Origin: an uncultured Lachnospiraceae bacterium
GTDB taxonomy: Bacteria; Bacillota; Clostridia; Lachnospirales; Lachnospiraceae
Length of the DNA stretch: 53,477 nt
NCBI GenBank assembly: GCA_934292725.1
Contig: CAKQXY010000022.1
Location: forward strand, 1-53,477
Direction: 5' to 3'
Under the pieces are notes generated by a model. It saw nothing but the letters and a program-made list of their open reading frames with translations. It had not been told where the DNA came from and did no database searches. Within the stretch, counting starts at the first letter, position 1; every line of letters starts with the position of its first letter. Both the position numbers and the translations under genes were made by a program. Positions 24,841 to 32,751 of this stretch are shown here, piece after piece.

Positions 24841-25677
24841 TCAATACTCTCTTCCCAGATCTTTTATCCACGTGATTGACAGACCCATCCAGGACTGTAC
24901 TTTTGGAAGCTCGCCGTCTTTGTCACATTTTGTTTCTTCGTTTGCGAGGGAGAGGCCGTGCCAGCCGTGCGCATACATATGAAATTCTACTGGCACTTTT
25001 GCTTTTCTAAGGGCTGCTGTGTAGAGGAAGGAGTTTTCTACTGGTACTGCCTGGTCTTCGTTTGTGTGCCAGATGAAGGTTGGCGGATTTTGTGTGCCTG
25101 CCTGTTTTTCTAGTGAGGTAAGTTCCAGATATTTTTCCTGATCGAGTCCTCTGCAAAGCTCGTTGAAGGAGCCTCTGTGGGCGAACTCGCCTGATGTGAT
25201 GACTGGATAGCAAAGGATATTTCCATTTGGGCGAATGTCTTCTGCTAAAAGACCTAGTGGCTCGTAGACAAAGCTTTGATTCCAGAAGCATCCTAAGCTG
25301 GCTGCCAGGTGGCCTCCTGCTGAGAAGCCTGCTACTAAAATCTTTTCTGGATCTATATTCCACTCTTCGGCATGACTTCTTACTATGCTTACTGATTTTG
25401 CCAGTTCTAACAATGCACATGGAAATACTGCCGGTGCACAATTATAATATAAAACGAATGCCTGCATTCCGGCTGCTAAGTACTGCATTGCTATGGACTC
25501 TGACTCTCTTGATGAGGTGTAGCGATAACCGCCGCCTGGACAGATAACAACTGCCGGACGCGGTACTGGCATGTTCTGAGGCTGCTGTAAATAACATACA
25601 AGCTGTGCTGCTGATTCTGGCTTTTCTGCGCCTGCCTTTTCATATGGGATCTCTAAATTCATCTTTATCAGTTCCAT
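24841..25677 (-). CDS. alpha/beta-hydrolase esterase, 278 aa
   Basis: PGGGYRYTSSRESE (oxyanion-type loop) and the nucleophile elbow GFSAGGHLAAS (Ser) are typical of acetyl-esterase/xylanase-like alpha/beta hydrolases. Near the C-terminus EDQAVP gives the candidate Asp and HGWHGLS the candidate His. No signal peptide is visible, so it probably acts inside the cell on short acyl esters such as acetylated oligosaccharides. It starts one base after the stop of the 104-aa gene with AGGAG upstream and seems to be translated with it. Confidence 0.8.
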   Translation of the reverse strand: MELIKMNLEIPYEKAGAEKPESAAQLVCYLQQPQNMPVPRPAVVICPGGGYRYTSSRESESIAMQYLAAGMQAFVLYYNCAPAVFPCALLELAKSVSIVRSHAEEWNIDPEKILVAGFSAGGHLAASLGCFWNQSFVYEPLGLLAEDIRPNGNILCYPVITSGEFAHRGSFNELCRGLDQEKYLELTSLEKQAGTQNPPTFIWHTNEDQAVPVENSFLYTAALRKAKVPVEFHMYAHGWHGLSLANEETKCDKDGELPKVQSWMGLSITWIKDLGREY

Positions 25678-25678
25678 C

Positions 25679-25993
25679 TTATTTTATCTCCTTCTTCTCT
25701 TCGTCAATATCAATGCGTCGTCCTGCCGGAACTAGAAAACGGCTCTCAAAAATACCTGCTGCATTTGCGCGCAGCTTATATGGCTCTTGTCTTTGCACAT
25801 GAATTACAAACTCTGCATGTGGATCTAATGCTGTCAATGTCAGCTTTAATGCTGCATCCTCCTGTGAGGAATTGCAGTAATCAGCGTGAATTAGTCCATC
25901 TGATTGCTTCTTTACCGCGTAGTAACGTCCTTTTTCAAGGATATCTCCCGGTTCGCCCTGCATCATATTCAGGACAATTGATTTTTCCTTCAT
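25679..25993 (-). CDS. small protein of unknown function, 104 aa, paired with the esterase
   Basis: Beginning MKEKSIVLNMMQGEPGD, this mostly beta-rich protein has no recognised domain. The ATG at 25993 has GATGG about ten bases before it; a longer frame reaching 26122 crosses the rpsU terminator and is rejected. The close coupling with the alpha/beta hydrolase suggests a shared substrate or an accessory binding role. Confidence 0.6.
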   Translation of the reverse strand: MKEKSIVLNMMQGEPGDILEKGRYYAVKKQSDGLIHADYCNSSQEDAALKLTLTALDPHAEFVIHVQRQEPYKLRANAAGIFESRFLVPAGRRIDIDEEKKEIK

Positions 25994-26051
25994 AAATCGA
26001 TTCCATCTCTTTCCACTATATTTAACTATTAACCCCTGGAAATTTTGGTAA

Positions 26052-26087
26052 TGCAAAAGAGGGATCACCTGACGGCAACCCCTCTTA
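26052..26087 (-). terminator. terminator downstream of rpsU
   Basis: AAGAGGGG pairs with the CCCTCTT arm about 15 nt later, ending with TTTTGC on the minus strand. It lies about 50 bp past the rpsU stop and would end that transcript before the small esterase-linked gene. Confidence 0.65.
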
Positions 26088-26135
26088 CTTACCATACACG
26101 TAAACATCATTGTCATCGACAACTATCAGTGACAA

Positions 26136-26312
26136 TTAGTTGTACTTACGCTTTCTAGCCGCTTCAGACTTCTTCTTACGTCTTACGCTTGGCTTCTCAT
26201 AATGCTCTCTCTTACGGATTTCCTGCTGGATACCTGCCTTAGCGCAGTTTCTCTTGAATCTGCGTAATGCACTGTCCAGGCTCTCGTTCTCTTTAACGAT
26301 TACATTAGACAT
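26136..26312 (-). CDS. rpsU: 30S ribosomal protein S21, 58 aa
   Basis: The frame reads MSNVIVKENESLDSALRRF and continues through KREHYEKPS to a basic tail ending ARKRKYN. This is the standard S21 length and sequence pattern in Firmicutes. S21 joins the 30S subunit near the anti-Shine-Dalgarno helix. The gene stands alone between its own promoter and terminator, with a leader hairpin close to a GGAGGGAGG site. Confidence 0.95.
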   Translation of the reverse strand: MSNVIVKENESLDSALRRFKRNCAKAGIQQEIRKREHYEKPSVRRKKKSEAARKRKYN

Positions 26313-26334
26313 AGACTCTCACTCAACCTCCCTC

Positions 26335-26361
26335 CAGTTGTGTATTGTGCAAATACAACTG
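26335..26361 (-). promoter_or_regulatory. leader hairpin just before the rpsU ribosome binding site
   Basis: CAGTTGT at 26335-26341 pairs with ACAACTG at 26355-26361, with GTAT/ATAC-like pairs inside. It ends next to the GGAGGGAGG purine tract. Such hairpins can tune ribosomal-protein translation; autoregulation is only a possibility here. Confidence 0.45.
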
Positions 26362-26386
26362 TTTGGGTATTTTTAGCACATGTTTT

Positions 26387-26414
26387 ATTATAACAGATTT
26401 TTTTCTTTTGTCAA
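26387..26414 (-). promoter_or_regulatory. rpsU promoter
   Basis: Consensus -35 TTGACA (26409-26414) and -10 TATAAT (26387-26392) with 16 bp between them on the minus strand, about 75 nt before the rpsU start. Both boxes are perfect, which fits a highly expressed ribosomal gene. Confidence 0.8.
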
Positions 26415-26437
26415 TCAGATTTTTTCTTTTTTTTAAA

Positions 26438-27481
26438 TCAAACTTTTAATGCCATATCGCCTTCTCTGATCCAGCCTTTTTTGCGCATGAACTCGGATAC
26501 GCCAAGTGTCAGAAGTGCCGGAAGGATGAAGTGCATAACGGCAATCTGAAGAAGTGCCATCCATGTTGACATGCCTGCCTCGGTCATTGCACCGAATGCT
26601 GCAATCTGTCCGACAAAACCGGCTGATCCCATACCTGAACCAACTGGTGTACTTACCATATGAAGTACAGCAGATGCAACTGGTCCTAAAATGGCACTTG
26701 ATACAATAGCCGGAATCCATATGATTGGACGGCGCACGATATTTGGAATCTGAAGCATAGAAGTTCCAACGCCCTGTGCAATCAGACCGCCTACCTTGTT
26801 CTCACGGTAGCTGGCAACTGCAAATCCAACCATCTGACAGCAGCATCCGATAGTTGCGGCACCTGCTGCAAGTCCGGTAAGACCCATGGAAATTCCGATT
26901 GCAGCGGAGCTGATTGGAAGTGTTAAAATCATACCCATTAAAACAGAAACGATGATTCCGCCAAATATTGGAGACTGCTCTACGTTTACATTAACAAGTC
27001 CGCCAAGCCACTTCATAAAGTCAGTGATGTACGGTCCTACAAATAAACCAATCGCAGCACCTGCGCAAATAGAAATAAGCGGTGTTACAAGAATATCAAC
27101 CTTTGTCTTTCCTGCAACAAGATGACCAACCTCAATTGCTACGTAAGCAGCTACAAATGCGCCAAGCGGCTCGCCAGGTGCGCCAAGTGTGATTGCCTCT
27201 GGTGCAGCCGGGAATGCGCCGATCATACCAGCAACAGCAGCTGATACAGTTACAAGCGGTCCCTCTTTGAATTTACAAGCTACGCCAACACCGATACCGG
27301 CACCTGTAAGTGTCTTTGCTACATTGCTGATAGCCTTTAAATAGCTGCCAACCGGTCCGCCAATCAGTGTTCCGATCTGTGCAATGATAGTTCCAATAAT
27401 CAGAGTGGAAAATAAGCCCAGTGCCATTCCGCTCAGTCCGTCAATAAAAATGCGGTTTAATATTTTCTTTGTTTTCTCCAT
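26438..27481 (-). CDS. EIIC-like membrane transporter without IIA/IIB domains, 347 aa
   Basis: About eight to ten hydrophobic segments and glycine-rich loops (FIDGLSGMALGLFSTL, LGAPGEPLGAFVAAYVAIEVGHL) match the PTS_EIIC_2 family. No phosphotransfer domain is fused, and no enzyme IIA or IIB gene is nearby. The start at 27481 has AAGG eight bases upstream; the longer frame to 27595 runs through the operator repeats and is rejected. The gene lies downstream of the niaR repressor gene and behind three phased repeats, so it may import nicotinate or a related vitamin rather than a sugar. That inference rests on context alone. Confidence 0.75.
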   Translation of the reverse strand: MEKTKKILNRIFIDGLSGMALGLFSTLIIGTIIAQIGTLIGGPVGSYLKAISNVAKTLTGAGIGVGVACKFKEGPLVTVSAAVAGMIGAFPAAPEAITLGAPGEPLGAFVAAYVAIEVGHLVAGKTKVDILVTPLISICAGAAIGLFVGPYITDFMKWLGGLVNVNVEQSPIFGGIIVSVLMGMILTLPISSAAIGISMGLTGLAAGAATIGCCCQMVGFAVASYRENKVGGLIAQGVGTSMLQIPNIVRRPIIWIPAIVSSAILGPVASAVLHMVSTPVGSGMGSAGFVGQIAAFGAMTEAGMSTWMALLQIAVMHFILPALLTLGVSEFMRKKGWIREGDMALKV

Positions 27482-27560
27482 GCAAACAACCTTGCCTTTC
27501 CCCTCCCGTTTTCTACGGGTGTATTTTATCTGACTGACGAAACAGTGAAGTGTAAACACA

Positions 27561-27596
27561 TGTCTTGTCCACTGTCTTGTCAGTTGACTTGTCAAA
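27561..27596. promoter_or_regulatory. three 12-bp-phased TGTCTTGTC operator-like repeats
   Basis: TGTCTTGTC starts at 27561 and 27573, and TGACTTGTC at 27585, each exactly 12 bp apart. They lie 80-115 bp upstream of the EIIC-like gene, right behind niaR. NiaR (YrxA) sites as I remember them contain TGTCTTG-type words, so these are likely operators for the neighbouring repressor. Confidence 0.65.
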
Positions 27597-27642
27597 CAGG
27601 TGCAAGTGTATCACATTCTGACAAAGAAATCAAGTGTCTTTT

Positions 27643-28167
27643 TTAAATTGTTTCCTGTAAGTAGCCTAGAAGCCGCAGTTTTTGCTCGATACGGTCAAAA
27701 ATTTCCTCTCGGTCTGCTTCTACAGTGTGATAATGCTTTCCGTTTGTGAGGATGCTTAACGGGCGTGCCGTGCTTTTTGATATTTTGTCAAGAAAATCCT
27801 GAACGTCACATCTGTTTTCAAGAATCAAATCTACTGTTATCTGTCCGTATATCTCATGCTCGACTACAACGTCCCTTAAGCGGCCGCCATTGTCTACAAT
27901 GGCAAATAGTTCTTCTGCCATCTGCTCATCTGTATGGCATACAAAAAATGTACGGCGAAATACTTTCTTCTCGTCTGCCCTGTCGTACAGATATCCCTTA
28001 TTTGTCGAGAGAATGTTTCGGTTTGATGCGCGAAGCAGTGCAATATCCTGCACGATCACCTGGCGGCTTACCTTCATCTGTCTGGCAAGCTCTGTTCCTG
28101 AAATCGGCTTTTTTGTCTGCGTCAAAAGCTGAATGATGTGTTCTCTTCTCTCTTCTCCTTCTGTCAT
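27643..28167 (-). CDS. niaR: niacin-responsive transcriptional repressor, HTH plus 3H domain, 174 aa
   Basis: An N-terminal winged helix-turn-helix (RREHIIQLL...SGTELARQMKVSRQVIVQDIALLR) is followed by the 3H domain with conserved histidines in FVCHTDEQ, VVEHEIYGQI and NGKHYHTVE. NiaR uses nicotinic acid as co-repressor to turn off NAD biosynthesis and niacin uptake genes. AAGGAGAG precedes the ATG at 28167 by four to six bases; an upstream ATG is out of reach of a good site. It is downstream of alaS across a terminator. No nad genes are seen in the window; the adjacent transporter is the probable target. Confidence 0.9.
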   Translation of the reverse strand: MTEGEERREHIIQLLTQTKKPISGTELARQMKVSRQVIVQDIALLRASNRNILSTNKGYLYDRADEKKVFRRTFFVCHTDEQMAEELFAIVDNGGRLRDVVVEHEIYGQITVDLILENRCDVQDFLDKISKSTARPLSILTNGKHYHTVEADREEIFDRIEQKLRLLGYLQETI

Positions 28168-28181
28168 AGTCTCTCCTTTAT

Positions 28182-28212
28182 AAAAGGGGACTGCCAATAA
28201 GCAGCCCCCTTA
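28182..28212 (-). terminator. terminator between alaS and niaR
   Basis: AAGGGGGCTGC pairs with GCAGTCCCCTT around a short loop, followed by TTTT on the minus strand. It directly abuts the niaR ribosome binding site, so niaR depends on readthrough or on a promoter hidden in the alaS end. Confidence 0.8.
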
Positions 28213-28225
28213 TTTGTTTACAGCA

Positions 28226-30868
28226 TTATTTGTTTAACTGCTCCTTAAGAACCTCTGCTGCCTTTTTGAGTGCAGCCTGGATTCCGTCTGGATTCTTTCC
28301 GCCGGCCTGAGCCATATTTGGACGGCCGCCGCCGCCACCGCCTACAAGTGCAGCAATTCCCTTGATAAGATTTCCTGCATGTGCGCCAGCCTTTATAGCC
28401 TCATCTGTTGCAGTTGCCATAAGGTTTACCTTGCCGTCTGCTGCAGATGCGATTACTACAACACCGTTTCCAAGCTTCTCCTTGAACTGATCGCCTAAGT
28501 TACGAAGCTCATTCATTCCAGTATCCTTAAGTGCTACAGCAAGAAGCTTAACACCGTTAATCTCTACTACCTGATCCATTACGTTGCCGACAGCATCCTT
28601 TGCCATCTGGTTCTTTAACTTCTCATTCTCAGACTGAAGTGCCTTGATCTCGCCCTGCATAGTCTCGATACGCTCTGTCAGCTTGTCCGGAGTAGTCTTT
28701 GCTGCTGCGCTTGCCTCTGCAAGATCAGCTGAAAGCTTCTCGTAGTAGTGAATAAGACCCTCAGATGTAAGTGCCTCGATACGGCGAACACCTGCTGCAA
28801 TACCGGACTCAGAAATGATCTTGAAGCAATTTATTGCTGCAGTATTTGATACATGTGTACCACCACAAAGCTCTAATGAGAAATCTCCCATGCAAACGAC
28901 ACGTACTGTAGAACCATACTTCTCACCAAACAGTGCCATTGCGCCCATCTTCTTTGCCTCATCGATTGTTGTTTCCTTTGTAACAACTGGAAGTGCTGCT
29001 GCGATCTGATCATTTACGATCTCCTCTACCTTTGCAAGCTCTTCCTTTGTCATTGCCTGGAAATGAGTGAAGTCAAAACGCAGACGATCCTTTGATACAT
29101 AGGAACCTGCCTGCTCAACATGGCTTCCAAGTACCATACGCAGTGCCTTCTGAAGAACATGTGTTGCGCTGTGGTTCTTGCTTGTCAGCTGACGGTTCTT
29201 CTCGTCTACCTTTAATGTAACAGTCTCGCCCTGTGTAAGCATACCCTTTGTCATGGTTCCTACATGGCCGATCTTGCCGCCCTGAAGATGAATGGTATCC
29301 TTTACAGTGAAGCTTCCGCTCTCTGTCTCGATAACACCGATATCACCCTGCTGACCACCCATGGTGCCATAGAATGGTGTCTCCTCGGTAATGATTGTTC
29401 CGTTCTGACCATCTGTAAGTGCCTCTACGATCTCATCCTCTGTTGTTAAAACAAGGATCTTTGAGTCGCTTACAAGCTTGTCATAGCCAACGAACTTACT
29501 TGTAACAGACGGATCGATGGACTGGTATACAGTTACATCTGCGCCCATGTAGTTTGTTGTCTTACGAGCCTTTCTTGCAGCCTGTCTCTGTGCTTCCATG
29601 TTCTCCTTGAAGCCTTCTTCATCTACATCAAAGCCCTTCTCCTCAAGGATCTCCTTTGTAAGATCAAGCGGGAAGCCGTAGGTATCATACAGCTTGAATG
29701 CATCAGCACCGTCAAGTGTAGTCTTTCCTTCTTCCTTCATTGCTGCCTCAAGATCCTCTAAGATTGTCAGACCCTGATCAATTGTCTTGTTGAATTTATT
29801 TTCTTCCTCAGAGATTACCTTTAAGATCATCTCTTTCTTTTCTTCTAACTCCGGATAACCATCCTTAGATGTTGCGATTACGACCTTAGCTAACTCGCTT
29901 AAGAACAGACCGTCAATTCCAAGAATTCTTCCATGACGTGCAGCACGGCGAAGCAAACGGCGAAGAACGTAGCCTCTGCCCTCGTTAGACGGCATGATAC
30001 CATCGGAGATCATAAATGTTACGGAACGGATGTGATCGGTGATGATACGAATGGAAACATCCTTCTTTTCATCCTCATGATAAACAGCATGTGCAACCTC
30101 ACCAACATGGTCTGTCAGCGCGCGAAGTGTATCTACATCGAAAATAGAATCTACGTCCTGAACAGCAACTGCCAGTCTCTCAAGACCCATACCTGTATCA
30201 ATGTTTTTCTGAATCAGATCTGTGTAATGGCCATGTCCATCGTTATTAAACTGTGAGAATACGTTGTTCCATACTTCCATGTAACGGTCACAGTCACAGC
30301 CTACAGTACAGCCCGGCTTACCGCAGCCATACTTCTCGCCTCTGTCGTAGTAGATCTCAGAACATGGACCGCAAGGACCTGAGCCGTGCTCCCAGAAGTT
30401 GTCTTCCTTTCCAAAACGGAAGATTCTCTCAGCCGGAATGCCCTGCTGCTTATTCCAGATCTCAAATGCCTCATCATCATCCTCATATACGGACGGATAC
30501 AGACGGTCTGGATCAAGACCAACAACCTGAGTTAAAAACTCCCAGCTCCATGCAATAGCTTCCTTCTTGAAGTAATCGCCAAAGGAGAAGTTTCCAAGCA
30601 TCTCAAAGAAAGTACCGTGACGTGCAGTCTTTCCAATGTTTTCGATATCACCTGTTCTGATACACTTCTGACAGGTGGTCACTCTGCGTCTCGGCGGGAT
30701 TTCCTGTCCGGTAAAATATGGCTTTAACGGTGCCATACCGGAGTTAATAATTAAAAGGCTGTTGTCGTTGTGCGGCACCAGTGAAAAACTCTTCATCTTC
30801 AGATGTCCTTTGCTCTCCATAAAATCAAGGAACATCCGACGTAATTCATTTACTCCATACTTTTCCAC
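28226..30868 (-). CDS. alaS: alanyl-tRNA synthetase, 880 aa
   Basis: The N-terminal class II core (TCQKCIRTGDIENIG, HGTFFEMLGNFSFGDYFK) is followed by the editing domain with zinc ligands in NHSATHVLQKALR and CGGTHVSNTA, then a coiled C-Ala region ending in GGGGGGRPNMAQAGGK. Length is standard. GTG at 30868 is the likely start because GGAGG lies eight bases before it and the downstream sequence VEKYGVNELRRMF matches the usual N-terminus; an ATG nine codons upstream lacks a site. It is a single gene with its own promoter and terminator. No T-box leader is present. Confidence 0.97.
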   Translation of the reverse strand: MEKYGVNELRRMFLDFMESKGHLKMKSFSLVPHNDNSLLIINSGMAPLKPYFTGQEIPPRRRVTTCQKCIRTGDIENIGKTARHGTFFEMLGNFSFGDYFKKEAIAWSWEFLTQVVGLDPDRLYPSVYEDDDEAFEIWNKQQGIPAERIFRFGKEDNFWEHGSGPCGPCSEIYYDRGEKYGCGKPGCTVGCDCDRYMEVWNNVFSQFNNDGHGHYTDLIQKNIDTGMGLERLAVAVQDVDSIFDVDTLRALTDHVGEVAHAVYHEDEKKDVSIRIITDHIRSVTFMISDGIMPSNEGRGYVLRRLLRRAARHGRILGIDGLFLSELAKVVIATSKDGYPELEEKKEMILKVISEEENKFNKTIDQGLTILEDLEAAMKEEGKTTLDGADAFKLYDTYGFPLDLTKEILEEKGFDVDEEGFKENMEAQRQAARKARKTTNYMGADVTVYQSIDPSVTSKFVGYDKLVSDSKILVLTTEDEIVEALTDGQNGTIITEETPFYGTMGGQQGDIGVIETESGSFTVKDTIHLQGGKIGHVGTMTKGMLTQGETVTLKVDEKNRQLTSKNHSATHVLQKALRMVLGSHVEQAGSYVSKDRLRFDFTHFQAMTKEELAKVEEIVNDQIAAALPVVTKETTIDEAKKMGAMALFGEKYGSTVRVVCMGDFSLELCGGTHVSNTAAINCFKIISESGIAAGVRRIEALTSEGLIHYYEKLSADLAEASAAAKTTPDKLTERIETMQGEIKALQSENEKLKNQMAKDAVGNVMDQVVEINGVKLLAVALKDTGMNELRNLGDQFKEKLGNGVVVIASAADGKVNLMATATDEAIKAGAHAGNLIKGIAALVGGGGGGRPNMAQAGGKNPDGIQAALKKAAEVLKEQLNK

Positions 30869-30894
30869 AATCGTTTCCTCCAAACTAATCTGCA

Positions 30895-30921
30895 CCTGCG
30901 GCCATTTTTGCAGGCCACAGG
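30895..30921 (-). promoter_or_regulatory. leader hairpin of alaS
   Basis: CCTGTGGCC and GGCCGCAGG form a nine-position stem with one mismatch around a TGCAAAAAT loop, between the promoter and the GGAGG site. It is too short to be a T-box. It could affect alaS translation or stability. Confidence 0.5.
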
Positions 30922-30937
30922 CGATTTTATCGCATTT

Positions 30938-30966
30938 ATTATAGTATAAATAGAAAAATACTGCAA
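30938..30966 (-). promoter_or_regulatory. alaS promoter
   Basis: -35 TTGCAG (30961-30966) and a perfect -10 TATAAT (30938-30943) are 17 bp apart on the minus strand, about 70 nt before the GTG start. The -35 overlaps the region right after the MutS-like gene's stop. Confidence 0.75.
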
Positions 30967-30973
30967 GGTATTT

Positions 30974-32665
30974 TTATTCTAAGCTCCACACTCCTGTATC
31001 TAAGAAGCGCTTTGCTGTTTCGTCTGCCTTTTTAATGACATTCTCGTCGTAGCCAAGAACACCTAAAAGTTTGATTGCGTTTCTTGATACGGCACGTCCC
31101 TCGTACAGACGGTAGTTGAAGATGACATCGTTATCCTTGACATCTTCTTTGAAATGATAATTGCTGTACAGATGCTCTAACATATGAGTAAGCTCAATAT
31201 CATGTGTTGCTGCAAAACACATAACACCGCTGTCGGCAAAGCTCTGTAAGATACGGCTTGATGCCGCGATACGCTCTACTGTATTAGTTCCGCGAAGGAC
31301 CTCATCTACAAAGCAAAGAACTGGTGTCTTGTCCTGATTTACAGCATCAAGAATACGCTTTAAGGACTTGATCTCGACAATGAAGTAACTCTCGCTGCCC
31401 TGAATATTGTCCTTTAATGCCATTGATGAGTAAATTCTAAAGAAACATGAACGATACTCCTTTGCAAGAGCCATACCACATGTCTGTGACAAAAGAGCAT
31501 TGATTGCAACAGTCTTTAAGAAGGTTGACTTACCAGATGCATTTGAACCTGTAAGAAGCACTGGATGATGCTCGTAAATACTATTTGCAACTGGCTCTGA
31601 AAGCAGAGGGTGATACATATCCTTCGCCTCAACAAAGCCCTCTTTTGACTCCTCTAATTCGCTCTCGCAGTAAAATGGCATAAGCTCGCGGAAGGAGGCA
31701 ATGGAGATATATGCATCAAGACGGCCAATCTCGTCCATTAAAATCAGCATCTCTTTTTTGTGCTTCTGAACCTTTGCCAACAGACGATTAAACATAATCA
31801 GGTCAATTCTAAAGAACATGTTTAAATAGTCCATCATCATGGAGCCCATATTTCCGCTGAACTTGTCAGTAGAACCAAGAAATCTTGCATTTCCCTTTAC
31901 AGATGAAAGAGCATTTACAGCCTGCTTTAAGTTCTCTGTGTAATCCTTAAGCTCTGGCACATTCAGCTTTAAAAGTCCCTGTGCACAGGACACTAAATGT
32001 ACAATGGCACCAACAGACACATAATATGGTTCAATCTCTGTTTTCTTTTTGTAGTAAGTGTAAACATTGTAGATCAATACACCAATCGCAACTAAAATAC
32101 CGCTTGCCGGCTGTGCGATGATCGCAAATATTACTACAACATACAAAAACAGATGCATGTAGTTGTCAAGGTTGCTGTCTGGAAGAAGCTTTGTGATGTT
32201 GTTGACATAATCAATCAATGCAAACTTCTTTGAATGACCTACCTTTGAAAGCTCCATCTGGTAAGCTGTTCTTGTCTTTTCGTTTCGCTGAAAGAAGCTT
32301 ATGATGCGGTTTCTCTCCTCAAGCTCCTTCTTGCTTGTCAGCGGTGTACGCAGCAGCTTGTAAAGATAGTCGTCTCCGCTGCTGCTGCGGCACTGATTCA
32401 TCATACAGAACACAGAGTCCATATCTAAGTCGTTCCATGTGATATCATCAATCGTAAACTCTTCCTGCTTTGTTGCCTGAAAATATTTGGCAATGTGCTC
32501 AAGCTCACCGTAATCATACTCTCTCTTTGGCAGATTTCCCCATGAGTTGATGATCGAGCTTAAAAAACGCTTGTTGCGGCGGCTGTTGCTGGTGACAACC
32601 TGATAGACCAGCACACCGACAACAATCACGGCAAGCCCGATATACAATAGTGTCGTTGTGTCCAT
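30974..32665 (-). CDS. membrane-anchored MutS-like ATPase, 563 aa
   Basis: The C-terminal ATPase has Walker A TGSNASGKSTF, LKDNIQGSESYF, Walker B FVDEVLRGTNTVERI and the ATHDIEL switch of the MutS domain V superfamily. It lacks the MutS mismatch-recognition domain. Membrane segments lie at about residues 6-23 and 170-210 (FLYVVVIFAIIAQ, GILVAIGVLIYNVY), which MutS proper does not have. Such MutS-related proteins are common in Firmicutes and have no settled role. The gene is monocistronic with its own promoter and lies just downstream of spoIVA. A stress or DNA-end function at the membrane is only conjecture. Confidence 0.85.
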   Translation of the reverse strand: MDTTTLLYIGLAVIVVGVLVYQVVTSNSRRNKRFLSSIINSWGNLPKREYDYGELEHIAKYFQATKQEEFTIDDITWNDLDMDSVFCMMNQCRSSSGDDYLYKLLRTPLTSKKELEERNRIISFFQRNEKTRTAYQMELSKVGHSKKFALIDYVNNITKLLPDSNLDNYMHLFLYVVVIFAIIAQPASGILVAIGVLIYNVYTYYKKKTEIEPYYVSVGAIVHLVSCAQGLLKLNVPELKDYTENLKQAVNALSSVKGNARFLGSTDKFSGNMGSMMMDYLNMFFRIDLIMFNRLLAKVQKHKKEMLILMDEIGRLDAYISIASFRELMPFYCESELEESKEGFVEAKDMYHPLLSEPVANSIYEHHPVLLTGSNASGKSTFLKTVAINALLSQTCGMALAKEYRSCFFRIYSSMALKDNIQGSESYFIVEIKSLKRILDAVNQDKTPVLCFVDEVLRGTNTVERIAASSRILQSFADSGVMCFAATHDIELTHMLEHLYSNYHFKEDVKDNDVIFNYRLYEGRAVSRNAIKLLGVLGYDENVIKKADETAKRFLDTGVWSLE

Positions 32666-32715
32666 AAAATTCCTTACCTTTCTGTCGGCTCATTATAAGG
32701 AGCCTTATCTTTAGT

Positions 32716-32744
32716 AATATACCTTTTTTTGCGCGTATCGTCAA
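32716..32744 (-). promoter_or_regulatory. promoter of the MutS-like gene
   Basis: -35 TTGACG (32739-32744) and -10 TATATT (32716-32721) are 17 bp apart on the minus strand, about 50 nt upstream of the ATG, within the short gap after spoIVA. Confidence 0.55.
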
Positions 32745-32751
32745 GGTATCG

